Shown: positions 55,285 to 64,000, counted from the stretch's first letter. The stretch: 64,000 nt of DNA from Bacillaceae bacterium JMAK1 (GCA_012970285.1 JIBW01000004.1:124001-188000); one strand, 5' to 3'. Program-made: numbers and translations. Notes: generated by a model from the letters alone, not told the origin.

Positions 55285-56289
55285 ATGAAAGCGACGTTGA
55301 AAGGATTATTTTTTGTACTATTCCCCTTGTTCCTTGGAGTACTGTCACTTAGTATTGGCAGGTTTGAAGTTGATTTTACGGTCCAAGTACAGATTCTACT
55401 CTCACAGTTCTTAGATATTGAGCAAACGTGGACCGACATGGAAGAAGCGGCAGTTATCCAATTACGCTTACCTCGAGTCATCCTTGCGATTCTTATCGGT
55501 GGAGGTTTATCCATTGCAGGAGCGGCATTTCAAGGGATGTTTGCAAACCCACTAGTTAGCCCTGACATTCTTGGGGTTTCTGCTGGTGCAGGTTTTGGGG
55601 CGGCACTTGGGATCTTGTTATTCGGTCATGGGTTTTCCACTCAAATTATTGCGTTAATAACAGGGATGTTAGCGATCGGAATTACTTTCCTTGTAGGTGG
55701 ATTTAAAAAGGAAATGCCGATTTTTATGATGGTCCTTGCCGGGGTTGTGACGAGTGCGTTATTCCAAGCGTTTATTTCACTGATAAAATTTGTCGCAGAC
55801 CCTGAAGAGAAGCTGCCATCCATTACGTATTGGTTAATGGGAAGCCTCGGTACTGCATCTTACTACGACATTATGATTGGAGCACCTTTCATTATCATCG
55901 GTATGGTAATCTTACTCGTTCTAAGGTGGAGAATTAACATACTATCATTGTCCGAAGAAGAAGCGAAATCACTTGGAATTTCTGTAGCGAAAACGAGGTG
56001 GCTCGTCATCTTCGCAGCAACGATTATTACTGCTTCGGCAGTATCCATTGCTGGTATCATCGGCTGGGTTGGGCTGATTATCCCGCATATTGCAAGAATG
56101 CTAGTCGGTAATAACAATCGGTTTGTTCTGCCTGTATCTATATCGATTGGTGGTTCCTATCTATTAATCATTGATAATCTGGCCCGAACGCTAACTGCTG
56201 CTGAAATTCCGTTATCAATCTTAACTGCAATCGTCGGAGCACCATTCTTTGCTTATCTTTTAATGCGTACTGGAGGAGGTTGGAAATGA
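55285..56289 (+). CDS. FecCD family ABC permease
   Basis: A 334-aa permease with about ten helices. LRLPRVILAILIGGGLSIAGAAFQG and NPLVSPDILGVSAGAGFGA are hallmark segments; GWVGLIIPHIARMLVG is the ATPase-contacting region. It would work as a homodimer. The ribosome binding site (AAGGA) is weak and 13 nt from the ATG. The ATPase start overlaps the last codon by 4 bp. Confidence 0.92.
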   Translation: MKATLKGLFFVLFPLFLGVLSLSIGRFEVDFTVQVQILLSQFLDIEQTWTDMEEAAVIQLRLPRVILAILIGGGLSIAGAAFQGMFANPLVSPDILGVSAGAGFGAALGILLFGHGFSTQIIALITGMLAIGITFLVGGFKKEMPIFMMVLAGVVTSALFQAFISLIKFVADPEEKLPSITYWLMGSLGTASYYDIMIGAPFIIIGMVILLVLRWRINILSLSEEEAKSLGISVAKTRWLVIFAATIITASAVSIAGIIGWVGLIIPHIARMLVGNNNRFVLPVSISIGGSYLLIIDNLARTLTAAEIPLSILTAIVGAPFFAYLLMRTGGGWK

Positions 56290-57104
56290 AATTAGAAGTC
56301 CGCGACGGGAATTTTTATTACGGAAAAAAGAAGAAAAAGACCAAGCCGTCATTCTTGTATCAAAATCCAATTAACCTCGAACTCTGTGAAGGAGAGATTC
56401 TGTCTGTATTAGGTCCAAATGGTGCTGGGAAGACGACGTTTCTTAAATGCTTAATAGGACTTAAAGATTGGAAGCAAGGTGAAACCCGTATTGAAGGTCA
56501 ATCGATTAATGATTACTCTGCAAGAGAATTATGGAAGCTGGTCGGATACGTTCCACAAGCATCGAAAATGGCGTTCTCTTATTCGGTGTTAGAAATGGTT
56601 ACGATGGGGCGGGCAATGTACATTCGTTCTTATTCACAGCCTTCTACAAAAGATGAAGCCGCAGCAATGGAAGCGTTGAAGTCAATTGGAATTGCACATC
56701 TTGCACATCAATCGTGTAATTCCATTAGTGGAGGGGAATTGCAGCTTGCTCTAATTGCACGAACACTCGTCGCAGATCCTAAGCTATTAATACTAGATGA
56801 GCCAGAATCACATTTGGACATTCAAAAGCAAAAAGTAATTTTGCAAACCATTAAAAGGCTAGTAAAAGAACAAAACATTACGTGCATTATTAATACCCAT
56901 TATCCTAATCATGCGTTTTACTTCGGGGACCAAGTTATGATGGTATCAAAAAAACAACCTGTGATTGTCGGTAAAACAGAAGAAATTATGACAGAAGAGA
57001 ATATGGAAAAGTACTTTAATATTCACGTGAAGAAAGTTGAAACAGAAATGGAAGATCGTACGTTTACGTCAATGATTCCTCACTATTTAAGTGAAGCAAA
57101 GTGA
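56286..57104 (+). CDS. FecE-type ABC ATPase with Lys-rich insertion
   Basis: A 272-aa ATPase: Walker A GPNGAGKTT, signature SISGGELQLALIARTL, Walker B LLILDEPESHLD, H-loop IINTHYPNHAF. The A-loop region bears an unusual basic stretch YGKKKKKTKPSFLYQNP, about 15 residues longer than typical FecE. The ATG at 56286 follows GGAGGAGG by 6 nt; a TTG at 56280 is the in-frame alternative. It energises the FecCD permease. A terminator follows. Confidence 0.9.
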   Translation: MKLEVRDGNFYYGKKKKKTKPSFLYQNPINLELCEGEILSVLGPNGAGKTTFLKCLIGLKDWKQGETRIEGQSINDYSARELWKLVGYVPQASKMAFSYSVLEMVTMGRAMYIRSYSQPSTKDEAAAMEALKSIGIAHLAHQSCNSISGGELQLALIARTLVADPKLLILDEPESHLDIQKQKVILQTIKRLVKEQNITCIINTHYPNHAFYFGDQVMMVSKKQPVIVGKTEEIMTEENMEKYFNIHVKKVETEMEDRTFTSMIPHYLSEAK

Positions 57105-57142
57105 GACGATGGGTTCATCTATAGAAGTTCTCTTATCATAAG

Positions 57143-57191
57143 ATGGCTGGTTGAGGCTCAGAATACACTGAGCCTCAACCAGTCATTTTTA
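57143..57191 (+). terminator. Terminator of the iron importer operon
   Basis: TGGCTGGTTGAGGCTCA and TGAGCCTCAACCAGTCA pair over 17 positions (one mismatch), with an 8-nt loop, then TTTTTATG. Confidence 0.93.
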
Positions 57192-57291
57192 TGTTACTGT
57201 CCATAAGAAGCAATGAAACAATGAATCTTAGGTTGTTCAGAACGACTTTCCTCTTTGTGCTATCATTTGTAGTGAAGGGAAGTGCACCATC

Positions 57292-58515
57292 ATGAATAAT
57301 CAGACATACGTGTATAAACGAACACTTATCGTAGTTGTAATTGCGCAACTTTTCGGTGGGGCGGGACTTGCAGCGGGACTTACAGTCGGTGCATTACTTG
57401 CACAAAGCATGGTGCAAGGGGAAGCACTTGCAGGTTTACCCGTTGCTTTGATCACGTTAGGATCAGCACTTGCGGCATTTTTAATTGGACGCATGTCACA
57501 ACGTCTTGGGCGCCGAGTAGGATTATCGCTCGGTTTTTTAGCGGGGTTTGTTGGGGCGATCGGGATTTTAGTTGCAGCTGTTTTACATAGCATTTGGCTT
57601 TTATGGATCATGCTCTTTTTATACGGGGCAGGGACTGCTTCAAATCTCCAGGCACGCTATGCGGGAACGGATCTAGCGACGGAAAAACAGCGAGCAACTG
57701 CGGTGAGTATCGCACTCGTCTCAACTACTTTTGGAGCTGTGCTCGGCCCAAACCTTGTTGATGTGATGGGAGATTTCGCGGGTAGCTTAGGAATTCCTCC
57801 CCTTGCTGGACCATTTATTCTTGCGGCACTTGCCTACGGACTAGCGGGCTTAACGTTGTTTATCTTTTTACGACCAGATCCATTTCTCCTCGCTCAATCT
57901 TTGCTAGATTCAAAGGAACAAAAAAGCGAAACATCTGACGCAAAGACACTACAAAAAGGTGTAGTCGTCGGAGCGATGGTAATGATTTTAACGCAAATTA
58001 TTATGGTTGCAATTATGACGATGACACCGGTTCATATGGAGCACCACGGACATAGTTTAAGAGAAATCGGCCTTGTTATTAGTATTCATGTCGGTGCCAT
58101 GTATTTGCCATCATTGTTTACTGGAATTCTCGTAGATCGTCTTGGGCGTACAGTAATGGTCGTTAGCTCTGCAATCACGTTGCTTGGGGCAGGTCTACTG
58201 GCGGCATTTACACCTCCAGATTCATTACTTGGATTAATTGTTGCACTTGGGCTGTTAGGGCTGGGTTGGAATTTAGGATTAATTAGTGGAACCGCACTAC
58301 TTGTAGACGGAACACATCCGAGCGTTCGTGCGAAAGTTCAAGGTTCTGTCGATGTATTCGTTGCGCTTGCAGGTGCATCTGGAGGGGCAATGAGTGGGAT
58401 GGTTGCTTCTGGAATGAGCTTTTCGTGGTTATCGCTATTAGGAGGGTTCTTAGCGTTAAGCCTCGTACCAATTGTGTTTTGGGCTAAGCACTCACGGGAG
58501 GTTGAGCATGGATGA
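57292..58515 (+). CDS. MFS transporter
   Basis: A 407-aa major facilitator with 12 predicted helices. The loop 2-3 motif reads GRMSQRLGRRVGLSLG (GxxxDRxGRR-like), and the second half has GILVDRLGRTVMV. The short central cytoplasmic loop (residues about 200-225, SLLDSKEQKSETSDAKTLQK) separates the two six-helix halves. It is most like drug or metabolite efflux proteins. GAAGGGAAG precedes the ATG. It is convergent with a 49-aa gene and close to a TetR regulator, which may control it, though no operator was seen in its own upstream region. Confidence 0.87.
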   Translation: MNNQTYVYKRTLIVVVIAQLFGGAGLAAGLTVGALLAQSMVQGEALAGLPVALITLGSALAAFLIGRMSQRLGRRVGLSLGFLAGFVGAIGILVAAVLHSIWLLWIMLFLYGAGTASNLQARYAGTDLATEKQRATAVSIALVSTTFGAVLGPNLVDVMGDFAGSLGIPPLAGPFILAALAYGLAGLTLFIFLRPDPFLLAQSLLDSKEQKSETSDAKTLQKGVVVGAMVMILTQIIMVAIMTMTPVHMEHHGHSLREIGLVISIHVGAMYLPSLFTGILVDRLGRTVMVVSSAITLLGAGLLAAFTPPDSLLGLIVALGLLGLGWNLGLISGTALLVDGTHPSVRAKVQGSVDVFVALAGASGGAMSGMVASGMSFSWLSLLGGFLALSLVPIVFWAKHSREVEHG

Positions 58516-58550
58516 AGAAACGGAGAGTGATCACTCTCCGTTTCTTCATC
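58511..58550. terminator. Perfect 40-bp palindrome between convergent genes
   Basis: GATGAAGAAACGGAGAGTGA is followed directly by its exact reverse complement, giving a 20-bp-arm palindrome without a spacer. It contains the MFS stop codon and ends 1 bp before the stop of the minus-strand small gene. The flanking T-tract (GTTTCTTC) is interrupted, so it is an atypical bidirectional terminator. Confidence 0.7.
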
Positions 58551-58551
58551 G

Positions 58552-58701
58552 TTAATTCGGGCGTCTACGGCAGATTGTCACGTCAATGCCCTGATCTTGC
58601 AAGCGCCGAACAATATCTTCAATCGTGTCTTCCGAACAGGGTTGAGGTTGGTCTATGCAGTTCACATCATTTTCTTGACTGTAACTTACGTGGTCATTCA
58701 T
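58552..58701 (-). CDS. 49-aa cytosolic protein of unknown function
   Basis: MNDHVSYSQENDVNCIDQPQ continues into a helical segment DTIEDIVRRLQDQGIDVTIC ending RRRPN. It contains three Cys and no hydrophobic helix. AAGGGGTG lies upstream of the ATG at 58701. It is divergent from the TetR regulator, with TGACTGAC-type sites in the shared 146-bp spacer, so TetR control of this gene is plausible. Confidence 0.6.
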   Translation of the reverse strand: MNDHVSYSQENDVNCIDQPQPCSEDTIEDIVRRLQDQGIDVTICRRRPN

Positions 58702-58723
58702 CGAGCAACACCCCTTATTAGTG

Positions 58724-58739
58724 ATGACTGACTGGTCAT
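58724..58739. promoter_or_regulatory. Candidate TetR operator 1
   Basis: ATGACTGACTGGTCAT is a near-perfect palindrome (ATGAC...GTCAT) close to the start of the 49-aa gene, next to a TATATT-like minus-strand -10. It shares GTCAGTCA, in reverse, with the second site at 58808. Confidence 0.6.
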
Positions 58740-58807
58740 AAATATAGTTTAGCATAACTTTATTACGTGGAATGTGTGTTTTAGGTGAAGTTTAATCTTT
58801 TGAGTGG

Positions 58808-58817
58808 ATGGTCAGTC
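58808..58817. promoter_or_regulatory. Candidate TetR operator 2
   Basis: TGGTCAGTCA, 30 bp before the TetR coding start, repeats the core of operator 1. This fits autoregulation of the TetR gene and joint control of the divergent gene. Confidence 0.5.
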
Positions 58818-58847
58818 AATGGTAAGATAAATCATGAGGTGTAGTTG

Positions 58848-59708
58848 ATGAATCAGAAAAAGACGGAGATTATACAAAAAGCAATACATCTTTTTGCGAC
58901 AGAAGGCTTTCACCCGACGTCGATTCAAGACATCTGTACCGTTAGTGGAATTTCAAAAGGAGCATTTTATCTTCATTTTGATTCCAAAGATCAATTGCTC
59001 GTAGAGATTTATGAATATTATTATGAAAGCCTGTATGAACAAGTTCAGCAGGTGAAAGAACAAGCTGAATCTCCTTACGAATCATTTTTGTTACAACTTG
59101 AAGCGCATTATGAAACGATTTTTAAGCATCGTGATTTTATTATCATGCAGTTGCAAGAACAAGAACTATCAACGAATCCAGCAATTAGAAGCTTTGTCAC
59201 GGAGATGAAGGAAGTTCGCTACGATTGGTTTAAGAAGAATTTTACCATTCTTTACGGAGAAGAAGTAGAACCTTATGTGTATGATTTGAGCATTCTTTTG
59301 GAAGGAATGAACAAGGCATATTTACAAACGATTCTTTATCTAGAATTAGATATTAATCCGAAAGATTTGGCGGTTTGGATTCTTGATCATTTAAATGACC
59401 ATAGAGAATCCCTTCTTGTTAAGCGCGCTACGCCTTTTTTCACTTCGGACATTTTACAAGAAAAGCATGAAGAGAAGCATGATAAAGAGCTTTCCGAAGT
59501 TATTCAAAGTGTCGTTGAAGTGATTGATGAGCTGAATGCTCCAGAAGAAAAGGTGTCAGAATGGTTAGAAGCGCTAGATGTATTAAGTGCAGAAGCGAAA
59601 AAAGACCAGCCTCGAGCGATTATTATTCAAGGCATGCTAAAAACACTTGAAGATGCACCGGACATGGAGTTTTACTGCAAACGACTAGAGCAATTAACCA
59701 TTCGTTAA
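58848..59708 (+). CDS. TetR family regulator (YerO-like)
   Basis: A 286-aa regulator. N-terminal HTH domain (residues 3-60: KAIHLFATEGFHPTSIQDIC followed by GISKGAFYLHFDSKDQLL) and a long ligand domain. The length and sequence resemble B. subtilis YerO, the repressor of the SwrC (YerP) RND exporter, but no RND gene lies here. GAGGTG is 6 nt before the ATG at 58848; the TTG at 58845 is less likely. It is divergent from the 49-aa gene and near an MFS exporter, its two most probable targets. Confidence 0.87.
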   Translation: MNQKKTEIIQKAIHLFATEGFHPTSIQDICTVSGISKGAFYLHFDSKDQLLVEIYEYYYESLYEQVQQVKEQAESPYESFLLQLEAHYETIFKHRDFIIMQLQEQELSTNPAIRSFVTEMKEVRYDWFKKNFTILYGEEVEPYVYDLSILLEGMNKAYLQTILYLELDINPKDLAVWILDHLNDHRESLLVKRATPFFTSDILQEKHEEKHDKELSEVIQSVVEVIDELNAPEEKVSEWLEALDVLSAEAKKDQPRAIIIQGMLKTLEDAPDMEFYCKRLEQLTIR

Positions 59709-59891
59709 TTGCCTCTTTTCGTTCGTGACTAAGTTATGATATGATGGATTTATTCAGATTATTTCGACACGAATTGTTTTATATGTAAAAAGCGTGTATT
59801 GCGCAAGTCATATGGTTTCATCAGAACCTTTCGTTTATGTAACTCATCTTATGAGCGTCTGTCATCTTCTTTTTGAGAAAGGAACTTCCGC

Positions 59892-60209
59892 ATGCTGAAC
59901 CTTGTGGCGCTAACCATTAGCCTAACCGTCTTTTTTTGCGCCTTTATGATTCATTCCAAGAGGCGGATTACTTTACTGAATAAAGTACTAATCGGATGGC
60001 CAAAAAGCCGACTTGAGCGTCATAAAGAAGAAACGTCTAAAGTTGCCAGCTTCTACGTGTTCCTTGCAGGCATCTTTGTTTTACTAATACCAATTTTCAT
60101 TTTACTGTTTGGAATTACAATTGGATTGCTATTATTTTTTATGGCTTGGATCTTACTGTATGCTCAGTTTCGAAGGAAGTTGCAAACGATTGGCAGCCAT
60201 CAAATGTAA
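59892..60209 (+). CDS. 105-aa membrane protein of unknown function
   Basis: Three hydrophobic helices: LNLVALTISLTVFFCAFMI at the N-terminus, then FYVFLAGIFVLLIPIFILL and IGLLLFFMAWILLYAQF, separated by a basic, charged loop (KSRLERHKEETSK). AAAGGAAC precedes the ATG. A strong -10-like TATGATATGATGG lies at about 59737-59749. No family recognised. It is followed by two terminator-like hairpins. Confidence 0.7.
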   Translation: MLNLVALTISLTVFFCAFMIHSKRRITLLNKVLIGWPKSRLERHKEETSKVASFYVFLAGIFVLLIPIFILLFGITIGLLLFFMAWILLYAQFRRKLQTIGSHQM

Positions 60210-60211
60210 GT

Positions 60212-60240
60212 GGAACTCATAGATATGGGTTCTTTTTTTT
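60212..60240 (+). terminator. Terminator after the 105-aa gene
   Basis: GAACTCATA and TATGGGTTC (one mismatch) form a stem followed by T8. Confidence 0.85.
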
Positions 60241-60255
60241 ATCAAGTATGAGCAC

Positions 60256-60284
60256 AAAAAATCGCCTTCTTCAGGCGATTTTTG
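60256..60284. terminator. Bidirectional terminator
   Basis: AAAAATCGCCT-TCTTC-AGGCGATTTTT is a perfect stem with A and T flanks. On the minus strand it terminates the PadR-HAAS-DUF4097 operon. Confidence 0.88.
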
Positions 60285-60319
60285 TTTTCGAAAGTTTAGC
60301 TTTTGTAGTCTAACCTACG

Positions 60320-61078
60320 TTAGTTATTATTAATAGAAACGGAGATATTTCCTACTTCAGAGCGTAACTCTAACTGAGGTGCGTTACTTTCACTTGCCAC
60401 ATCTTCTAGATCATTGATTTGGGTGAGACCAACTGTAGTTGAAACTGATGATTGAATTGCACCGGAAAGTTCGTCGAAGATTACGTTTATGTTTCCGACT
60501 TCGGTCTGTATAGTCAAGTCTTCGTTTAGGTCGGATAAGTGAAACTCAAAGTTACCAACTTCTGACTTAGCATCAATCGTATTTGCAATCATTGAAGCAT
60601 TAACATTCCCAACTTCGGTTGCAATGGACCAGTGCTCAGCTTGAACGGCATGAAGCTGGATGTCTGCGACACTACTTGTAATCGATACCGATTCGAATAA
60701 AATATCGGGAAGATAAACATCAATGTCATAATCTGCATTGAAAAATCCAAAAAGTTGAACGCTAGGTTTGTGTTTATGCGTAATATAAAGTGTATTTTCA
60801 TCCATATGTGTAGAAAGGTCATACTCTGTCTGTTGGATGTTCATGACATTTCCTTCATAGCCAACGAGAATATCGTCTTGGTCGTGTGAATGGATGGAAA
60901 TGGATGCAACGTCTGCGTCAATATTCACATGGTCAATCAAAGAAGGATCATACGCTTCATAGTGTTCTTCCCACGTAGAATGAAATGGACTCGTTCCAAA
61001 AAAGAAAAGTGCTATATTTCCAACAATTCCGGTCGATAGTAGACCGATCCCGGAAAACAGAACAGTACGTAAATTCAT
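60320..61078 (-). CDS. DUF4097-type beta-helix protein
   Basis: A 252-aa protein with one N-terminal membrane anchor (VLFSGIGLLSTGIVGNIALF). A repetitive beta-strand region follows, in which the phrase EVGN(I/V/F) recurs four times (TEVGNVNASM, SEVGNFEFHL, TEVGNINVIF, SEVGNISVSI). This is the DUF4097/putative adhesin fold seen in LiaG/YvlB-like envelope-stress proteins. It is the last gene of a three-gene operon and overlaps the HAAS-domain gene by 4 bp. It would face the outside of the membrane. Confidence 0.82.
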   Translation of the reverse strand: MNLRTVLFSGIGLLSTGIVGNIALFFFGTSPFHSTWEEHYEAYDPSLIDHVNIDADVASISIHSHDQDDILVGYEGNVMNIQQTEYDLSTHMDENTLYITHKHKPSVQLFGFFNADYDIDVYLPDILFESVSITSSVADIQLHAVQAEHWSIATEVGNVNASMIANTIDAKSEVGNFEFHLSDLNEDLTIQTEVGNINVIFDELSGAIQSSVSTTVGLTQINDLEDVASESNAPQLELRSEVGNISVSINNN

Positions 61079-61623
61079 TCTTGACCACCTCTGACAATAT
61101 TTAAGTTAAAGTTCAAATAACGAATGATAAGAGCGTAACAAAGCTGAAGTAACTTCCAACTACCGACGGCAAGGATTATTCCTAGCCCCACATAACCGAT
61201 GAGTAAAAAGCCTTGCATCCAAAATGCCGAAGAAAAACCTTCTTGAATAAGTAAAAGTAGTGGAGATAGAATAAGTGCGATCGATACAATGACGAGTGAG
61301 ATTGGAATTGCCATAATGGCCACAAATGGTCCTAAAACAAAGATCAAATTAAACATGCTTAAAGAGATCGCAGCGAACGAAGCACGTAGAATAGTTTTCA
61401 TCGAAGGATGATTATGCGCGACTTCAAGATTGTATTGCGCAACAATTTCTTTCGCTACTTTTTCAGGTTTGCCAAGTGATTCGGCTATTTCGTCTTCGCT
61501 TCGACCGTTAGCTAAGCCGATCGTGAAGTGCTCCTTATAATCAGCGAGGAATTCTATACGTTCCTCCGTTGGAAGATTAGCAAGCTTTGATTCTAAAGAC
61601 GCCATATAGTCAGTTTTTTTCAT
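61075..61623 (-). CDS. HAAS-domain (DUF1700) membrane protein
   Basis: A 182-aa protein. Residues 1-70 form the HAAS domain (MASLESKLANLPTEERIEFL, GRSEDEIAESLGKPEKVAKE), which is typically encoded next to PadR regulators. Residues 80-175 contain three or four membrane helices. It overlaps both neighbours (14 bp with padR, 4 bp with the DUF4097 gene), so the three are translated together. HAAS proteins are thought to interact with the PadR partner or with stress sensors. Confidence 0.85.
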   Translation of the reverse strand: MKKTDYMASLESKLANLPTEERIEFLADYKEHFTIGLANGRSEDEIAESLGKPEKVAKEIVAQYNLEVAHNHPSMKTILRASFAAISLSMFNLIFVLGPFVAIMAIPISLVIVSIALILSPLLLLIQEGFSSAFWMQGFLLIGYVGLGIILAVGSWKLLQLCYALIIRYLNFNLNIVRGGQE

Positions 61624-61942
61624 TTAAATCGACCTCCTCTTGAATAAATTGATTTACCCCGTGCTTAAGATCATTCCAATCATTCAGCAACTTTTCTTTC
61701 ATTTCTTCGCCTTTTTCCGTTATGGTGTAGTACTTCCGAGGAGGCCCCTCTTTGGATTCGGCGAGGTAAGTAGAAAATAACTCATCTTTCGTCATCCGTC
61801 GAAGTAGTGGATAAAGTCCTCCTTCAGAGATTGTGAATTTTTTAGAAATTTCTTCGACGAGTTCATAGCCATACCGATCTTTATTCGAAATAAGAAGTAG
61901 CACACACAATTCTAATATTCCTTTTTTCCATTGGGCGTTCAT
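61610..61942 (-). CDS. PadR family transcriptional regulator
   Basis: A 110-aa winged-helix regulator: KGILELCVLLLISNKDRYGY, SEGGLYPLLRRMTKDELFST, GPPRKYYTITEKGEEMKEKL are the standard PadR segments. The short form (PadR-s2) has a single C-terminal dimerisation helix. GGTGGTGATCG lies upstream of the ATG. A palindrome 29 bp further upstream is its likely operator. It leads the operon with the HAAS and DUF4097 proteins. Confidence 0.9.
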   Translation of the reverse strand: MNAQWKKGILELCVLLLISNKDRYGYELVEEISKKFTISEGGLYPLLRRMTKDELFSTYLAESKEGPPRKYYTITEKGEEMKEKLLNDWNDLKHGVNQFIQEEVDLNEKN

Positions 61943-61970
61943 ATACGATCACCACCATCGCTTTAATCGG

Positions 61971-61989
61971 TACTGTTCATTAAACAGTA
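61971..61989. promoter_or_regulatory. Candidate PadR operator
   Basis: TACTGTT and AACAGTA are perfect 7-bp inverted repeats around CATTA, centred 37 bp upstream of the padR start. The spacing and AC/GT-rich arms fit PadR binding sites. Confidence 0.6.
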
Positions 61990-62346
61990 GCTGATGTATT
62001 GAATTCAGAATATAGGTAAAAGATCCTAAAGTCAATACTGATTGATTTGATTTTAAATAAGTTGAGTGTATTTTTTGGGTTTCTTTTGTAAAAAGACAAT
62101 TGAATTTTTTGTTTTAAAAGCACACATTCGTTCAATTATTCATATAATTCACACTTGACAAATAGGTATTATAAGATTAGCATACAAAGTAATAACTTGA
62201 CGTCTCATGTTCATCAGAGGGCATGAGTGTATGCGACGTATTTAAAGATAGAAATGATCGCAAAGCTCTAGAATTGAACGAGCTGAGCGTTCATTCGGAT
62301 GTATGTGCGATTCATAAATTTTTTACGAGTGGGAGTGGATGTTTGT
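61990..62346. other. Divergent spacer with no supported gene
   Basis: About 360 bp, very AT-rich on the left. TTGACA at 62155-62160 with TAGCAT 17 bp on could be the plus-strand promoter. CTCATG and CATGAG at about 62204-62227 form a small hairpin in the leader of the flavin reductase gene. No known riboswitch consensus recognised. Confidence 0.4.
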
Positions 62347-62889
62347 ATGAATCATGTTGTCGTTATTTCGGGAAGTCCAAGTGAACCATCAAAAACGAGT
62401 CATGTGTTACATGAGGTTGCTGGGCGGTTACAAGCAGATTGCTCCGTTGATTTTATCAATGTCCGTGACTTACCGGCTGAAGATTTATTGCATGCGAAGT
62501 TCGGTTCTCCGAGTATTAAAGAAGCATCGGCTTTAGTTGAGCGTGCTGAAGTAATTATTATAGGAAGTCCGATTTATAAAGCTTCAATTACAGGTGGCCT
62601 GAAAGCATTTCTTGATTTATTGCCAGAAGGGGCGTTACGAGGGAAGACGGTCTTGCCTCTTGCTACGGGAGGAAGTATTGCACATTACCTCTCGTTAGAC
62701 TTTTCATTATTACCTGTGTTGCATACACTTGGCAGCACTCACTTGTTAAAGCCTGTTTATGTGTTAAGTAGCGATATTCACATTGATGGTGATCGATTAT
62801 TTATTCAAGATATTGATACTGCAGCGAGAGTTGATCAAGCTGTTGACCAAATTTTGCAAGGGTTTCAGAGCTATGAAAAAGTGAATTAG
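62347..62889 (+). CDS. NADPH-dependent FMN reductase (SsuE-like)
   Basis: A 180-aa flavodoxin-fold enzyme: VVVISGSPSEPSKTSHVLHE (phosphate-binding loop), IIIGSPIYKASITGGLKAFL (FMN site) and GKTVLPLATGGSIAHYL. The match is to the SsuE/MsuE branch, which supplies FMNH2 to two-component monooxygenases such as the luciferase-like enzyme at 47924, though these are far apart. The ATG at 62347 is chosen for its family start; GGGAGTGG lies about 9 nt upstream, and the frame is open to 62299. A terminator follows. Confidence 0.85.
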   Translation: MNHVVVISGSPSEPSKTSHVLHEVAGRLQADCSVDFINVRDLPAEDLLHAKFGSPSIKEASALVERAEVIIIGSPIYKASITGGLKAFLDLLPEGALRGKTVLPLATGGSIAHYLSLDFSLLPVLHTLGSTHLLKPVYVLSSDIHIDGDRLFIQDIDTAARVDQAVDQILQGFQSYEKVN

Positions 62890-62898
62890 TTCGTAAGG

Positions 62899-62928
62899 AA
62901 AGACACTTCTATATAGAAGTGTCTTTTT
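62899..62928 (+). terminator. Terminator after the flavin reductase gene
   Basis: AAAGACACTTCTA and TAGAAGTGTCTTT form a perfect stem followed by TT. Confidence 0.9.
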
Positions 62929-63073
62929 CGTATGTATAGCGGTAGTCGAAATAGGGATTCGAAATGGATTCTTTTAGGATCTTAAAATGATTCAATCATA
63001 AATTAAAAGCAATAGATTGAGCGTTTAATCTGTGATGGAAGTCGGGAATTGATAAGAATAGCGATTATTTTGA

Positions 63074-64000
<927 letters not shown>

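Noticed and set aside
62150-62346. Possible riboswitch before the flavin reductase gene
   Set aside because: Only a 6-bp hairpin is visible; no RFN, S-box or other consensus is present.

Overview
The window reads as a chromosomal stretch of a Gram-positive, low-to-moderate G+C Bacillaceae bacterium. Strong AGGAGG-type ribosome binding sites precede most genes, TTG and GTG starts are common, and nearly every unit ends in an intrinsic hairpin-plus-T terminator. An FMN riboswitch heads a ribDEBAH operon, and CcpA-type cre, Fur and sigma-54 signals are present. Secreted and lipoprotein sequences are very acidic (rich in D and E), which suggests an alkaliphilic or haloalkaliphilic lifestyle; that is an inference. 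I see no rRNA, tRNA, CRISPR array, transposase or integrase.

Layout. 1-2000: tail of an operon with a homoserine-dehydrogenase-like protein, an FAA hydrolase and an atypical SDR. 2020-5600: a type I toxin-antitoxin-like locus, a CPBP protease, a decayed gene, a repeat-rich spacer, a metallophosphoesterase and an MBL-fold hydrolase. 5600-11440: M28 aminopeptidase, catalase, acetyltransferase, L,D-transpeptidase and a DacF-type PBP. 11560-16845: hairpin repeats, then a metallophosphoesterase plus a UgpCAEB-type ABC importer behind possible Pho boxes. 17061-18841: MneP-type Mn exporter and a patatin-like protein. 18966-28147: an apparent sigma-54 catabolic regulon: TAXI-TRAP transporter, two acyl-CoA dehydrogenases, an acyl-CoA ligase carrying a frameshift, and a PAS/AAA+/Fis activator, with three -24/-12 promoters. 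28315-33180: a lipoprotein, an MTH1187-family protein and the riboflavin operon.

33260-38860: NUDIX protein, acyl-CoA ligase, orphan glycine-betaine-type binding protein, and a GntR/ABC (YtrA-like) unit. 38964-48934: a cluster rich in families linked to antibiotic resistance or modification (AviRa-like rRNA methyltransferase, APH-fold kinase, ABC-F protein with an elaborate leader, MepB, nucleotidyltransferase, GNAT, pentapeptide-repeat protein). It also holds a 21-bp minisatellite and several small membrane proteins. 48976-54011: small membrane proteins, a large secreted M14 carboxypeptidase whose Shine-Dalgarno may be brought to its start by a hairpin, and a Fur-controlled pair of uncharacterised paralogs. 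54158-57104: the divergent iron-type ABC importer. 57292-64000: MFS exporter, a 49-aa protein, a YerO-like TetR regulator, a PadR/HAAS/DUF4097 operon, an SsuE-like flavin reductase and the start of NADP-type glutamate dehydrogenase, which runs off the end.

The points most worth a second look are the three sigma-54 promoters around one activator, the leader-peptide attenuator of the ABC-F gene, the hairpin-bridged ribosome binding site of the M14 peptidase, the Fur-linked unknown pair, and the single-base frameshift in the acyl-CoA ligase P-loop.
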